Assembly (NCBI GenBank): GCA_002428605.1
Contig: DIXH01000085.1
Coordinates: forward strand, 1 to 16,487
Reading direction: 5' to 3'
From: Clostridiaceae bacterium UBA6085
GTDB taxonomy: Bacteria > Bacillota > Clostridia > Clostridiales > Clostridiaceae
DNA length: 16,487 nt
A model generated the notes under the pieces. It worked only from the letters and a program-made list of their open reading frames with translations, had not been told where the DNA came from and ran no database searches. Positions 6,192 to 12,608 of this stretch are shown one piece after another (position 1 is the stretch's first letter; each line of letters begins with the position of its first letter). The position numbers were made by a program, and so were the translations under genes.

Positions 6192-7418
6192 TTATTTCAG
6201 CGCTTCAAGGATAGCATCCTTGTTAAGGCCGTATATCTTCTGAGTTATTTTGCCTTCCTTTGTGACTACTGCGGCTGGAACGCTTTCAAGCTCGAGCTTC
6301 AGGGCCAGTCCGTTGGACTTGTAGGTGTCGATCCTTGATACTGCAAGGGATCCTTCTGCTGACTTTTCGATTGCTTCAACCTCTGCGAGGAAGTTTCTGG
6401 CATCACAGTCTATCGCATTGTAGACATATATTAAGCCTGGCTTTTCCTTCTGCATTACCTGGTTGTCGAAGATGTTCTTCTCAGCTATGTATCTTTCAGC
6501 TGCGGTTCCTGCAACGGCTCCGTCGCCTACAGCAGTAGCTATCTGCTTCAGGTACTTGTCGGTTATGTCGCCTACTGCGAATACGCCTTCGATTCCTGTC
6601 TCCATCTTGTTGTTGACAGTTATGTACTTCTGCCTTGTAAGGGGCAGCTGGGTCTCGAACAGCTCTGAGTTAGGAAGATATCCTATGAACTCGAAGCAGT
6701 TGTCGCAGTCAACAGGGATCAGCTCGCCTGTCTTTACGTTTCTCATGACTACAGTCTTAAGGTGTCCGTCGCCTTCAAAGCCGTCTACCACTGTATTCCA
6801 TACGAATGCCATCTTAGGGTTCGCGAGGGCTGCTGCCTTGGCTATCTCGTTGCAGTCCATCTTTCCTTCTTCATGCATTACGGATACTGTAACCTTTGAA
6901 GCGAACTTTGTAAGGAACATTCCTTCCTCTATGGCTGCGTCTCCTGAACCGATTACCACTACGTGCTTTCCTGTGTTTGAAGCAGCGTCGCAGGTAGCGC
7001 AGAAGCTTATGCCCTTGTCGAAGAGGTAGTTCTCCTCGTTCTTTCCGCCGGTTGTCCTTGGTCTTCCGCCTGTAGCGATGATGATAACCTTAGCAAGGAA
7101 CTTGTTCCTGAAGGTCTCGACTACTTTTTCCTCACCCTTGAGGTCAACGCTTGTTACAGCTGTGAGCTTGAAGGTGACTCCCAGGTTCTTCGCCTGATTC
7201 TTCATAAGGTCTGTGATCGTCTCACCCTTAGGATTGTCAGGGAATCCCGGATAGTTAGCTATCTCGTTGGTATATGTCGCAAGTCCGCCTACAAGTGCCT
7301 TCTCGAGGAGAAGTGTCTTGAGCCTTGCTCTTCCTGCATATATTGCGGCTGAAAGTCCTGCCGGACCTCCGCCGATTATGACTACGTCATAATTTTCTAC
7401 AACCTTTTCTCTTCCCAT
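6192..7418 (-). CDS. Thioredoxin reductase-like FAD/NAD(P) oxidoreductase with C-terminal degenerate thioredoxin-fold domain
   Basis: Residues 1 to about 320 are a TrxB-type flavoprotein: FAD loop GGGPAG at 16-21, redox motif CATC at 140-143, NAD(P) loop GSGDAA at 157-162, and GVFAVGDI for FAD near 286-293. Residues from about 328 to 408 add an 81-residue domain that looks thioredoxin-like (GLIYVYNAIDCDARNFLAEV, then SVPAAVVTKEGK with the cis-Pro position). The CxxC is lost and only one Cys (338) remains. Ordinary TrxB proteins are about 310 residues. As the last gene of the YeeE-TusA-YeeE operon it probably supplies electrons to the sulfur or selenium carrier rather than to bulk thioredoxin. 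The ATG has a GAGG site about 8 nt upstream. The AAT/AAA residues typical of general TrxB partners are not decisive here. Confidence 0.85.
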   Translation of the reverse strand: MGREKVVENYDVVIIGGGPAGLSAAIYAGRARLKTLLLEKALVGGLATYTNEIANYPGFPDNPKGETITDLMKNQAKNLGVTFKLTAVTSVDLKGEEKVVETFRNKFLAKVIIIATGGRPRTTGGKNEENYLFDKGISFCATCDAASNTGKHVVVIGSGDAAIEEGMFLTKFASKVTVSVMHEEGKMDCNEIAKAAALANPKMAFVWNTVVDGFEGDGHLKTVVMRNVKTGELIPVDCDNCFEFIGYLPNSELFETQLPLTRQKYITVNNKMETGIEGVFAVGDITDKYLKQIATAVGDGAVAGTAAERYIAEKNIFDNQVMQKEKPGLIYVYNAIDCDARNFLAEVEAIEKSAEGSLAVSRIDTYKSNGLALKLELESVPAAVVTKEGKITQKIYGLNKDAILEALK

Positions 7419-7441
7419 ATCGTTTGCCTCACCTTCCCATA

Positions 7442-8008
7442 TTACATGAAGTACTTGACGAGCAGCTTGCTTCCTACTATTGCACCACCGAACATGCCTA
7501 TCGCGAATACCCAGCCTGAAAGCGACAGGGAAGCGATTCCTCCGTAGAGGGCTCCGATGTTGCAGCCGAATGCCAGTCTTGCGCCGTAGCCCATGAGGGT
7601 GCCGCCGAGAACAGCCGCTATCACCTGCCTGTAGGACTTGATCTTCTTGAGCTTGAAGCCTGATGCGAGAAGTGTCGCAGCAAGTGCTCCGGTTATGATT
7701 CCAAAGTTCCTCCAGGATTCAGGGTGGTTAAGGATGCCGTTATTCAGGGTGCTCTGCATCCCTTCGGATGCGAAGTAGTACCATTTGTCAACGCTTCCGC
7801 CTACTGCCTCATATATCCATGCTCCCCATACCGCAAAGGCTCCTGAGACTCCCCAGGGATTCTTTGTGGCTGCAAGGGACACAATCTGGAACAGGGACAG
7901 AAGGACTGCGGCTGTGACATAGGTGAAAGGCTCCTTGAGCCACTTGATGTAGTACTCGTTAGACTTCATCTGGTCAAAGAATTTCTTCTTTTCTTTTTCC
8001 TTTTCCAA
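7442..8008 (-). CDS. YeeE/YedE family half-transporter (second half, GC-x-x-G motif)
   Basis: This 188-residue membrane protein has a charged N-terminus (EKEKEKKKFF) and about five hydrophobic segments. It carries the YeeE/YedE (DUF395) signature GARLAFGCNIGALYGG, with Cys149 in the GCxxG motif, followed by a Gly-rich last helix. In thiosulfate transporters of the TsuA type, several conserved cysteines line the path. Here one lies in this protein and two in the partner at 8338-9015, so the two small proteins together equal one full-length YeeE. The start is taken as TTG at 8008, which sits 6 nt after GGAGGT. The GTG at 8014 directly abuts that site and is too close. It is 20 nt from the TusA gene and 23 nt from the flavoprotein gene, so all are in one operon. 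Confidence 0.82.
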   Translation of the reverse strand: MEKEKEKKKFFDQMKSNEYYIKWLKEPFTYVTAAVLLSLFQIVSLAATKNPWGVSGAFAVWGAWIYEAVGGSVDKWYYFASEGMQSTLNNGILNHPESWRNFGIITGALAATLLASGFKLKKIKSYRQVIAAVLGGTLMGYGARLAFGCNIGALYGGIASLSLSGWVFAIGMFGGAIVGSKLLVKYFM

Positions 8009-8028
8009 TTCCACACCTCCGCCTGGTG

Positions 8029-8256
8029 CTATTTATTCTTCTCGATTATTACTTCCCACTCGCCGTCGTCAACTTCCTCGACTTCGACATTGTATCCTTC
8101 TTTCCTAGCCCACTCAGGTACGTTCTTCATTGCGCAGCTGTGGTCTATCTGGACTATAAGCACATCGCCGATCTCGAGTTCCTTCAATTTGTTCTGAGCC
8201 TTTACGAGTGGAACCGGGCAAGCCTCTCCAAAGCAATCAAGCATAACTTCTTTCAT
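8029..8256 (-). CDS. TusA/YedF-like sulfurtransferase carrier protein
   Basis: This 75-residue TusA-family protein starts MKEVMLDCFGEACPVPLVK: Cys13 in the CPxP motif is the persulfide-carrying residue and Cys8 is an additional upstream Cys. Later DHSCAMKNVPEWARKEGY and the final EWEVIIEK strand complete the two-layer TusA fold. The start is ATG at 8256, set by GGAGG 8 nt upstream. An in-frame GTG further up would add an implausible Lys/Asn-rich extension. It lies between two YeeE/YedE half-transporters, as TusA-like YeeD accompanies YeeE in thiosulfate uptake. It likely receives sulfane sulfur (or selenium) at the cytoplasmic side of the transporter. The sequence cannot distinguish sulfur from selenium. 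Confidence 0.88.
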   Translation of the reverse strand: MKEVMLDCFGEACPVPLVKAQNKLKELEIGDVLIVQIDHSCAMKNVPEWARKEGYNVEVEEVDDGEWEVIIEKNK

Positions 8257-8337
8257 TTCAATTTCCTCCATTATTTTAAATTTATTTTGTTTTGTTTTTA
8301 ACACGATTTCTGTATATTTGGAACAATTTGCAAGCTT

Positions 8338-9015
8338 CTAGTGGCTTGCTTTTTTCTTTTCCCACTTGTCTGCCGCTATGTATAGAAGCAGAAGCACGAT
8401 AAGCTGAACTACTACCGCTCCGACCCATCCGAATACATCCGGAAGGAATACTGTCGGTCCGCCTGATATGAATTTCTCTTTCCAGAAGCCAAAGTCATGG
8501 GCACCCCACAGGGATCCGACTATGAAGAACAGGAAAGCGATAGAATTCATTACGAAGCCTTCTCCAACCCTCATGAGGGTTCCTGATGCACATCCGCCTG
8601 CTATTACCATGCCGACTCCGAATATGAATGCGCCGATCACTGTAGCCGCACTTATCGGTACGACATAGCTCTGGCCTGGTATTGGAAGCCCTGCGGCATG
8701 ATAGCCGTACTTTATTGCGGTGAATCCTATGGTTGTCACTGCAAAGGCTATGATCACCGCTCTTGTTATGGATGTTGATCCTGTCAGATATGGGTCCCTC
8801 ATTGATGCCGTGAAACAGAACCTTCCTTTTTGCAGTATGAATCCGAAGATATTACCTATCATCCAGAAGAAGGACACTGTCGGGTTCTGCGAATAGAGCA
8901 GAAGACCTACGACAACTATCAGGGCTACTGTAAGAAATCCGTACGGTATCTGATTCTTCTTCGGCTTTCTTGGTGCTGAAGAGCGTCTTGATGATGCGCC
9001 GGTTCTTTCAGCCAT
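8338..9015 (-). CDS. YeeE/YedE family half-transporter (first half, GGC-x-x-G motif)
   Basis: This 225-residue membrane protein has a basic, Ser/Arg-rich cytoplasmic N-terminus and about six hydrophobic segments. It carries two of the conserved Cys positions of the YeeE/YedE family: Cys67 in KGRFCFTAS and Cys142 in VIAGGCASGTLMRVGEG. It is the complementary half of the protein at 7442-8008. The start is ATG at 9015, with AAGGAG 9 nt upstream; the TTG at 9033 lies within that leader and is not used. It is the first gene of the minus-strand operon, divergent from the LysR gene. The family moves thiosulfate, and related members are predicted selenium transporters. The substrate here is inferred only from the TusA neighbours. 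Confidence 0.85.
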   Translation of the reverse strand: MAERTGASSRRSSAPRKPKKNQIPYGFLTVALIVVVGLLLYSQNPTVSFFWMIGNIFGFILQKGRFCFTASMRDPYLTGSTSITRAVIIAFAVTTIGFTAIKYGYHAAGLPIPGQSYVVPISAATVIGAFIFGVGMVIAGGCASGTLMRVGEGFVMNSIAFLFFIVGSLWGAHDFGFWKEKFISGGPTVFLPDVFGWVGAVVVQLIVLLLLYIAADKWEKKKASH

Positions 9016-9181
9016 TTGTTCACTCTCCTTCAAAATAAGTTTGCTATACTCTTAACAATCTCACAACCACATGTTACCATATTATCAATGTTAACGTATA
9101 ACTTGTTTGACGAACCAGTATAAGAAAAACAGATGGCAAAAAATTAACGATGCTATATAATAGGAGTTGAGGTGACTTTAA
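9016..9181. promoter_or_regulatory. Divergent promoter region between the YeeE operon and the LysR gene
   Basis: This AT-rich 166-nt region must hold the promoters of both divergent units and is where a LysR regulator would bind. On the plus strand TATATAAT (9154-9161) is a convincing -10 for the LysR gene, with no clear -35. On the minus strand no promoter is clear; TATAGC near 9050 is the best weak -10. A short dyad GTTA-N5-TAAC (9090-9102) in the middle is a possible regulator half-site but is too short to be firm. Confidence 0.45.
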
Positions 9182-10081
9182 ATGAATCTTACATCCCTTG
9201 AATTCTTCCGGGAAGTCATAGAAACTAAGAGCATATCGAAGGTGGCAGGGAGCAAGCATATCTCCCAGTCAGCGCTCAGCCAGACCATCCAGAAACTGGA
9301 GGACGAGCTGGGCTACAAGCTGCTTGAGAGAAGCAACAAGGGTGTTGAGCCCACTGAGGCAGGAAAGATCCTTTTCAAGCACTCAGGCACCATGCTAAGG
9401 ATCCATGACAAGATGAAGGAAGAACTTGACATGCTTGACGCTAACGCCGAGAACATAAGGATAAACGGATACCTGTCCCTTGTTGACTATTCGCTTCCAT
9501 GCGTGCTTTACAGGGTCAAGAAGAAGTATCCGAGCTACAGCTTCGCCATGTCTGCAAAGAATACCGCTGATTCACTTAACGACCTTCACAACGACCTGAC
9601 TGACCTCTGCTTCATAACGGAAGAACCGGTAGATTCAGAACTTGACTTCGCTAGGATAGGTAGTGAAAAGATTGTGCTGGTAGCAAACGCTGAATCAAAC
9701 ATCCCTGATGTCATTGATGTAAGCTACCTGGAAAAATGCGAGCTGATACTCCTTGATGACGATACCCTTACGATTTCCAGGTCTCTCAAGAAGAGGATTG
9801 AGCCTAAGGCCATGACCATGGATAAGATAAACATCATGTTCAAGGTTGATTCGGTTCCTGCAGCAAAATCGTCAGTGAACAATAACCTCGGTGTCTGCTT
9901 CCTTCCATACATGTCGGTGAAGAAGGAGCTCTACGAGAAGAAGTACAAGCTTATTGAGGTCAGGGATTTCGAGATGGATTTTCCCATATACCTTGTTACA
10001 AGGAAGAAGTGCGACAGGACCGGAGCCATTTCCGAGGTGTACAAGTACTTCAGGGAAAACGGGGAGAAGCATTTCTGCTAA
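9182..10081 (+). CDS. LysR family transcriptional regulator
   Basis: The 299-residue protein has the standard LysR layout. The N-terminal winged HTH (residues 1-60) reads LEFFREVIETKSISKVAGSK then ISQSALSQTIQKLEDELGYKLLERSNKGVEPTEAGKIL, with parts shown separately here. A linker helix and a periplasmic-binding-protein-like effector domain follow to the end. The length is typical for the family. The ATG has GAGGTGA about 8 nt upstream. It is divergent from the YeeE-TusA-YeeE-flavoprotein operon and convergent with a second TusA-like gene, so it most likely regulates sulfur or selenium uptake here. The effector is unknown. It could be a reduced-sulfur compound, as for CysB-type regulators, but nothing in the sequence fixes this. 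Confidence 0.92.
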   Translation: MNLTSLEFFREVIETKSISKVAGSKHISQSALSQTIQKLEDELGYKLLERSNKGVEPTEAGKILFKHSGTMLRIHDKMKEELDMLDANAENIRINGYLSLVDYSLPCVLYRVKKKYPSYSFAMSAKNTADSLNDLHNDLTDLCFITEEPVDSELDFARIGSEKIVLVANAESNIPDVIDVSYLEKCELILLDDDTLTISRSLKKRIEPKAMTMDKINIMFKVDSVPAAKSSVNNNLGVCFLPYMSVKKELYEKKYKLIEVRDFEMDFPIYLVTRKKCDRTGAISEVYKYFRENGEKHFC

Positions 10082-10088
10082 ATAAAAA

Positions 10089-10108
10089 AGGAGCCCGACA
10101 GGGCTCCT
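10089..10108 (-). terminator. Intrinsic terminator of the second tusA-like gene
   Basis: AGGAGCCC (10089-10096) and GGGCTCCT (10101-10108) form a perfect 8-bp GC-rich stem with the 4-nt loop GACA. Read on the minus strand it is followed by TTTTTTATT, a good U-tract, so it ends the tusA-like transcript. On the plus strand no T-run follows, though it may also slow the LysR transcript, whose stop is only 7 nt before it. Confidence 0.85.
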
Positions 10109-10125
10109 GACATATACATATTCGA

Positions 10126-10362
10126 TTATAATTTGGATACTGTGACTTCCCATACCCCGTTCATGACTTCATCGATATTCCAGTCAAGGTCCTCCTTCTT
10201 AAGGACTTCACGCATGTGCTCGATGGCGCAGCTGTGGTCCACGACCATCATGAAGGATTCGCCTTGAGTGATGTTTGAGATCCTATGCTGAAGCTTGATT
10301 ACAGGTACCGGGCATATGTCCCCGAAACAGTCGATCTTGTCCAAGTTTTTCAGTCCTTCCAT
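10126..10362 (-). CDS. Second TusA-like sulfurtransferase carrier
   Basis: A TusA-family protein of about 78 residues with IDCFGDICPVPVIKLQ at its start (CPxP Cys17 and an upstream Cys12), VDHSCAIEHMREVLKKE and a final VWEVTVSKL strand. It is clearly a paralogue of the protein at 8029-8256, sharing the unusual DCFGxxCPVP and VWEV/EWEV ends. The longer frame starting at 10392 is rejected because that ATG lies inside the gene's own promoter. ATG at 10362 has no ribosome site. A TTG at 10344 has GGAAGGA 9 nt upstream and gives MDKIDCFGD, so the true protein may be 72 residues. It has its own promoter and terminator, separate from the main operon. It may serve a different acceptor or condition. 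Confidence 0.85.
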   Translation of the reverse strand: MEGLKNLDKIDCFGDICPVPVIKLQHRISNITQGESFMMVVDHSCAIEHMREVLKKEDLDWNIDEVMNGVWEVTVSKL

Positions 10363-10382
10363 GGGTATAGTCACACAATTGA

Positions 10383-10411
10383 AGTATAGCATCCAAAGAG
10401 GTTCTGCTCAA
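10383..10411 (-). promoter_or_regulatory. Sigma-70-type promoter of the second tusA-like gene
   Basis: Read on the minus strand: -35 TTGAGC (10411-10406), a 17-bp spacer, then -10 TATACT (10388-10383). Both hexamers and the spacing are close to consensus. The predicted transcript starts near 10376, about 14 nt before ATG 10362 and 32 nt before TTG 10344. The promoter also overlaps the leader of the divergent glycosyltransferase gene. Confidence 0.7.
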
Positions 10412-10431
10412 CCTTGAAAGGAGAGTGCTGC

Positions 10432-11208
10432 TTGGACTATTCAGTTATAGTTCCTGTATACAACAGCAAAGGGACATTAAAAGCCTTAATAGAAGAGATA
10501 GACGGTTTCTTCAAAGTAAACGGGTTCACATATGAGCTCATCATGGTCGATGATGGTTCGATGGACGGAAGCTTTGAAAAAATCAGGGAGCTCACAGAGT
10601 CAAATCCTAACTTAAAGGGGATACACATAAAGTCCAACATGGGACAGCAGAGGGCACTACTCACCGGAATGCTCATGGCGAAGGGTGACTGGGCCATAAC
10701 GATTGATGACGACCTTCAGCATGACATAAGCGATGCCTCAAGGATGATCTCCCTTGCAGCGGATGGCTGTGACATAGTATTCGGAGTGTATGAGGACTAT
10801 GGAACTAGAGGGATTCGTGCTCTTGGTTCGAAGCTTGTAGGATTGTTTTTCAGGCTGAGGTACGGAAACCTTCATGGCCTCAGGGTCTCAAGCTTCAGGC
10901 TTGTTTCAAGAAGAGTGTACAGGCACCTTGCGGAGCCTGGCAACAGGTTCGTGTACTTAAGCGCCGAGCTTCTGCCTCATGCAGCTCTTGTTGGCAATGT
11001 CGAGGTTTCAAGGCGTGAGAGGATATACGGGAAATCCGGTTATGACCTGAAGAAATGCGTCATATTGTGTTCCAGGCTCTGGTTCAACTATGGATTGAAA
11101 AGTCTTGTATTCGGCGAAAGGAAGAGGCACGATGAAGAGGATACTGATGGTTGGAGCGGGCAGCTGCCAGAGGAGCGCAATTTCGAGGATAAAGTCTCTG
11201 GGATATGA
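10432..11208 (+). CDS. Family 2 glycosyltransferase (dolichol-phosphate mannosyltransferase/ArnC-like), no membrane anchor
   Basis: The 258-residue protein is a GT-A family 2 transferase: MDYSVIVPVYN at the N-terminus, VDDGS as the nucleotide-sugar Asp motif, KSNMGQQRALLTGMLMAKGD, then IDDDLQHD as the metal-binding DxD region. SSFRLVSRRVYR and YGKSGYDLKKC give the ArnC/DPM1-type acceptor half. Such enzymes usually transfer a sugar to a polyprenyl phosphate at the membrane. The C-terminal membrane helices of ArnC are absent here. The start is TTG at 10432, set by AAAGGAG 8 nt upstream; the TTG at 10414 lies before that site. The last about 25 residues (from ERKRHDEED) overlap the next gene in another frame and look non-conserved, so the reading frame may have shifted or drifted at its end. 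Confidence 0.85.
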   Translation: MDYSVIVPVYNSKGTLKALIEEIDGFFKVNGFTYELIMVDDGSMDGSFEKIRELTESNPNLKGIHIKSNMGQQRALLTGMLMAKGDWAITIDDDLQHDISDASRMISLAADGCDIVFGVYEDYGTRGIRALGSKLVGLFFRLRYGNLHGLRVSSFRLVSRRVYRHLAEPGNRFVYLSAELLPHAALVGNVEVSRRERIYGKSGYDLKKCVILCSRLWFNYGLKSLVFGERKRHDEEDTDGWSGQLPEERNFEDKVSGI

Positions 11209-12364
11209 GGCAATAGCTGCTGACTACAATGAATGGACAGAGGCTAAAGAATTGGCAGACTACATGGTCCTGGCCGATGCCTTCAGCCCTGAGGATATTT
11301 TAAGATGTGCAGAAGAATACAGGGTGGACGGTGTCATGACTTCAGGCACCGACCAGCCTGTTCTTTCAGTTACGCTGACTGCAAACAAACTGGGCATCCC
11401 ATCATTCCTAAGTGACGAAACGGCTCTCCTTGTGACCAACAAGAAGCACATGAAGGCGAAATTCAAGGAGAAGGGGATTCCTACAGCAGATTTCAGGATA
11501 GTAGGCAGAGGCTTCAGTGATTCAGAGCTTGGTGGAATGATCCCGCCATTTGTGATAAAGCCCCTGGATTCACAGGGACAGAGAGGTATATTCAAGGTTC
11601 AGACTATAGAAGAAGTAAGTATTAAGCTTGATAGTGTCCTGAAGCACTCGAGGAGCAGCGAAATCCTTGTGGAGGAGTTCTACAAGAATGATGAAATCAC
11701 CATAAGCGGATGGGTGGACAGTGGAAGGGTGCACATTCTCACAATAACAGACCGGGTGACATTTTCTCCTGACGAGCATATTGGTGTATGCACCTCCCAT
11801 GAGAATCCTACAAAGCACATTGAAAAGCATGGCGCTGAGCTGAAGGAACTTACTAAGAAGATATGCAAAGACTTCGGGATTTATGAAGGCCCCATCTACT
11901 TCCAGTTTCTTATTGGAGATGAAGGCATTAAGGTAAATGAGATTGCCTGCAGGCTTGGAGGAGCCTACGAGGACATGACCATTCCATATGCGACCGGAGC
12001 TGATGTCCTTCGGATGAACATAGAGGGCTGCCTCGACAGGGACTATGACAAGGGCGATCTGAAAAATGCTCTTGAGGCAGAAGGATCCAGACCATTCTCG
12101 ACCAGGCTCTTCTTCTGCGGTGAGGGTAAGGTTCAATATATGACTCCGCTTGAGGATTTGAGGAAACTGCCTTATATACTTGATGCAGGCTACAACATTC
12201 ATATTGGAGACCTTCTTCCGCCGATAGAGAATGCATCCCAGAGAGCGGGCTATGTCATAGTTAAGGGGGCTACAAGGCAGGAGGTTGAAGATAACCTCAG
12301 TGACCTGAGAGGGAAGATGAAGGTTCTTGACAATGATGGAAACAACCTGATAAGGACATTATAG
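11132..12364 (+). CDS. ATP-grasp domain protein (carboxylate-amine/thiol ligase, carbamoyl-phosphate synthase-like fold)
   Basis: The 410-residue protein has the three ATP-grasp parts. A pre-ATP-grasp Rossmann domain starts at MKRILMVGAGSCQRSAI. The central ATP-binding domain has FVIKPLDSQGQRG and EILVEEFYKNDEITISGW. The C-terminal part has YFQFLIGDEGIKVNEIACRLGG, where Glu and Asn of the xNEIxxRxGG motif bind Mg-ATP. Such enzymes join a carboxylate to an amine or other nucleophile through an acyl phosphate. The substrates are not recognisable. ATG at 11132 is chosen because AAAGGA lies 9 nt upstream and the Rossmann strand begins there. The in-frame TTG at 11105 would add nine non-conserved residues. 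The gene overlaps the glycosyltransferase by 77 nt, suggesting a joint role in building a surface or secreted glycan, though this is inference. Confidence 0.85.
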   Translation: MKRILMVGAGSCQRSAISRIKSLGYEAIAADYNEWTEAKELADYMVLADAFSPEDILRCAEEYRVDGVMTSGTDQPVLSVTLTANKLGIPSFLSDETALLVTNKKHMKAKFKEKGIPTADFRIVGRGFSDSELGGMIPPFVIKPLDSQGQRGIFKVQTIEEVSIKLDSVLKHSRSSEILVEEFYKNDEITISGWVDSGRVHILTITDRVTFSPDEHIGVCTSHENPTKHIEKHGAELKELTKKICKDFGIYEGPIYFQFLIGDEGIKVNEIACRLGGAYEDMTIPYATGADVLRMNIEGCLDRDYDKGDLKNALEAEGSRPFSTRLFFCGEGKVQYMTPLEDLRKLPYILDAGYNIHIGDLLPPIENASQRAGYVIVKGATRQEVEDNLSDLRGKMKVLDNDGNNLIRTL

Positions 12365-12381
12365 GATTGGAGGATAAGAAG

Positions 12382-12606
12382 ATGATCTGCCCATACTGCA
12401 GCAGCATAATGGAAAAGGGACACATATACGGAGACAGGTACAGGCTGAAGTGGCTGTCAGCTTTTAAGAAGCCTCTCCTTGGCATTTTTATAGCAGGGGG
12501 AGAAAATATCGGTAAATCGGGATTCTTTGGAAGACCAAGGGTAACTGCATACAAATGCGGCGTTTGCTCAAAGCTTACCATAGACCTTCTTGACCAGGAG
12601 GACTGA
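12382..12606 (+). CDS. Small zinc-ribbon protein (DUF6487-like)
   Basis: This 74-residue protein has two CxxC knuckles: CPYC at residues 3-6 and CGVC at 59-62, spaced to bind one zinc. Between them are GHIYGDRYRLKW and FFGRPRVTAYKC. This pattern matches the DUF6487/PF20097 family of small zinc-ribbon proteins of unknown function common in Firmicutes. ATG at 12382 has GGAGG 8 nt upstream; the TTG at 12367 overlaps that site and is rejected. It follows the ATP-grasp gene by 17 nt and precedes the next gene by 2 nt, so it is co-transcribed. The function is unknown. Confidence 0.75.
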   Translation: MICPYCSSIMEKGHIYGDRYRLKWLSAFKKPLLGIFIAGGENIGKSGFFGRPRVTAYKCGVCSKLTIDLLDQED

Positions 12607-12608
12607 GC

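Noticed and set aside
6463..7029. 188-codon plus-strand frame opposite the flavoprotein gene
   Set aside because: It is a shadow of the conserved TrxB-type sequence on the other strand, with no family motif and no start signal.
8257..8337. Possible terminator in the AT-rich gap between the first YeeE half and the TusA gene
   Set aside because: The gap has long A/T runs but no stable stem, so the operon is probably continuous.
10363..10392. Upstream start (ATG at 10392) for the second TusA-like gene
   Set aside because: The ATG lies between the -35 and -10 hexamers of the gene's own promoter, so it would not be transcribed.
11570..12202. 210-codon minus-strand frame within the ATP-grasp gene
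   Set aside because: The plus strand encodes all ATP-grasp motifs here; the antisense frame has no ribosome site and no domain.
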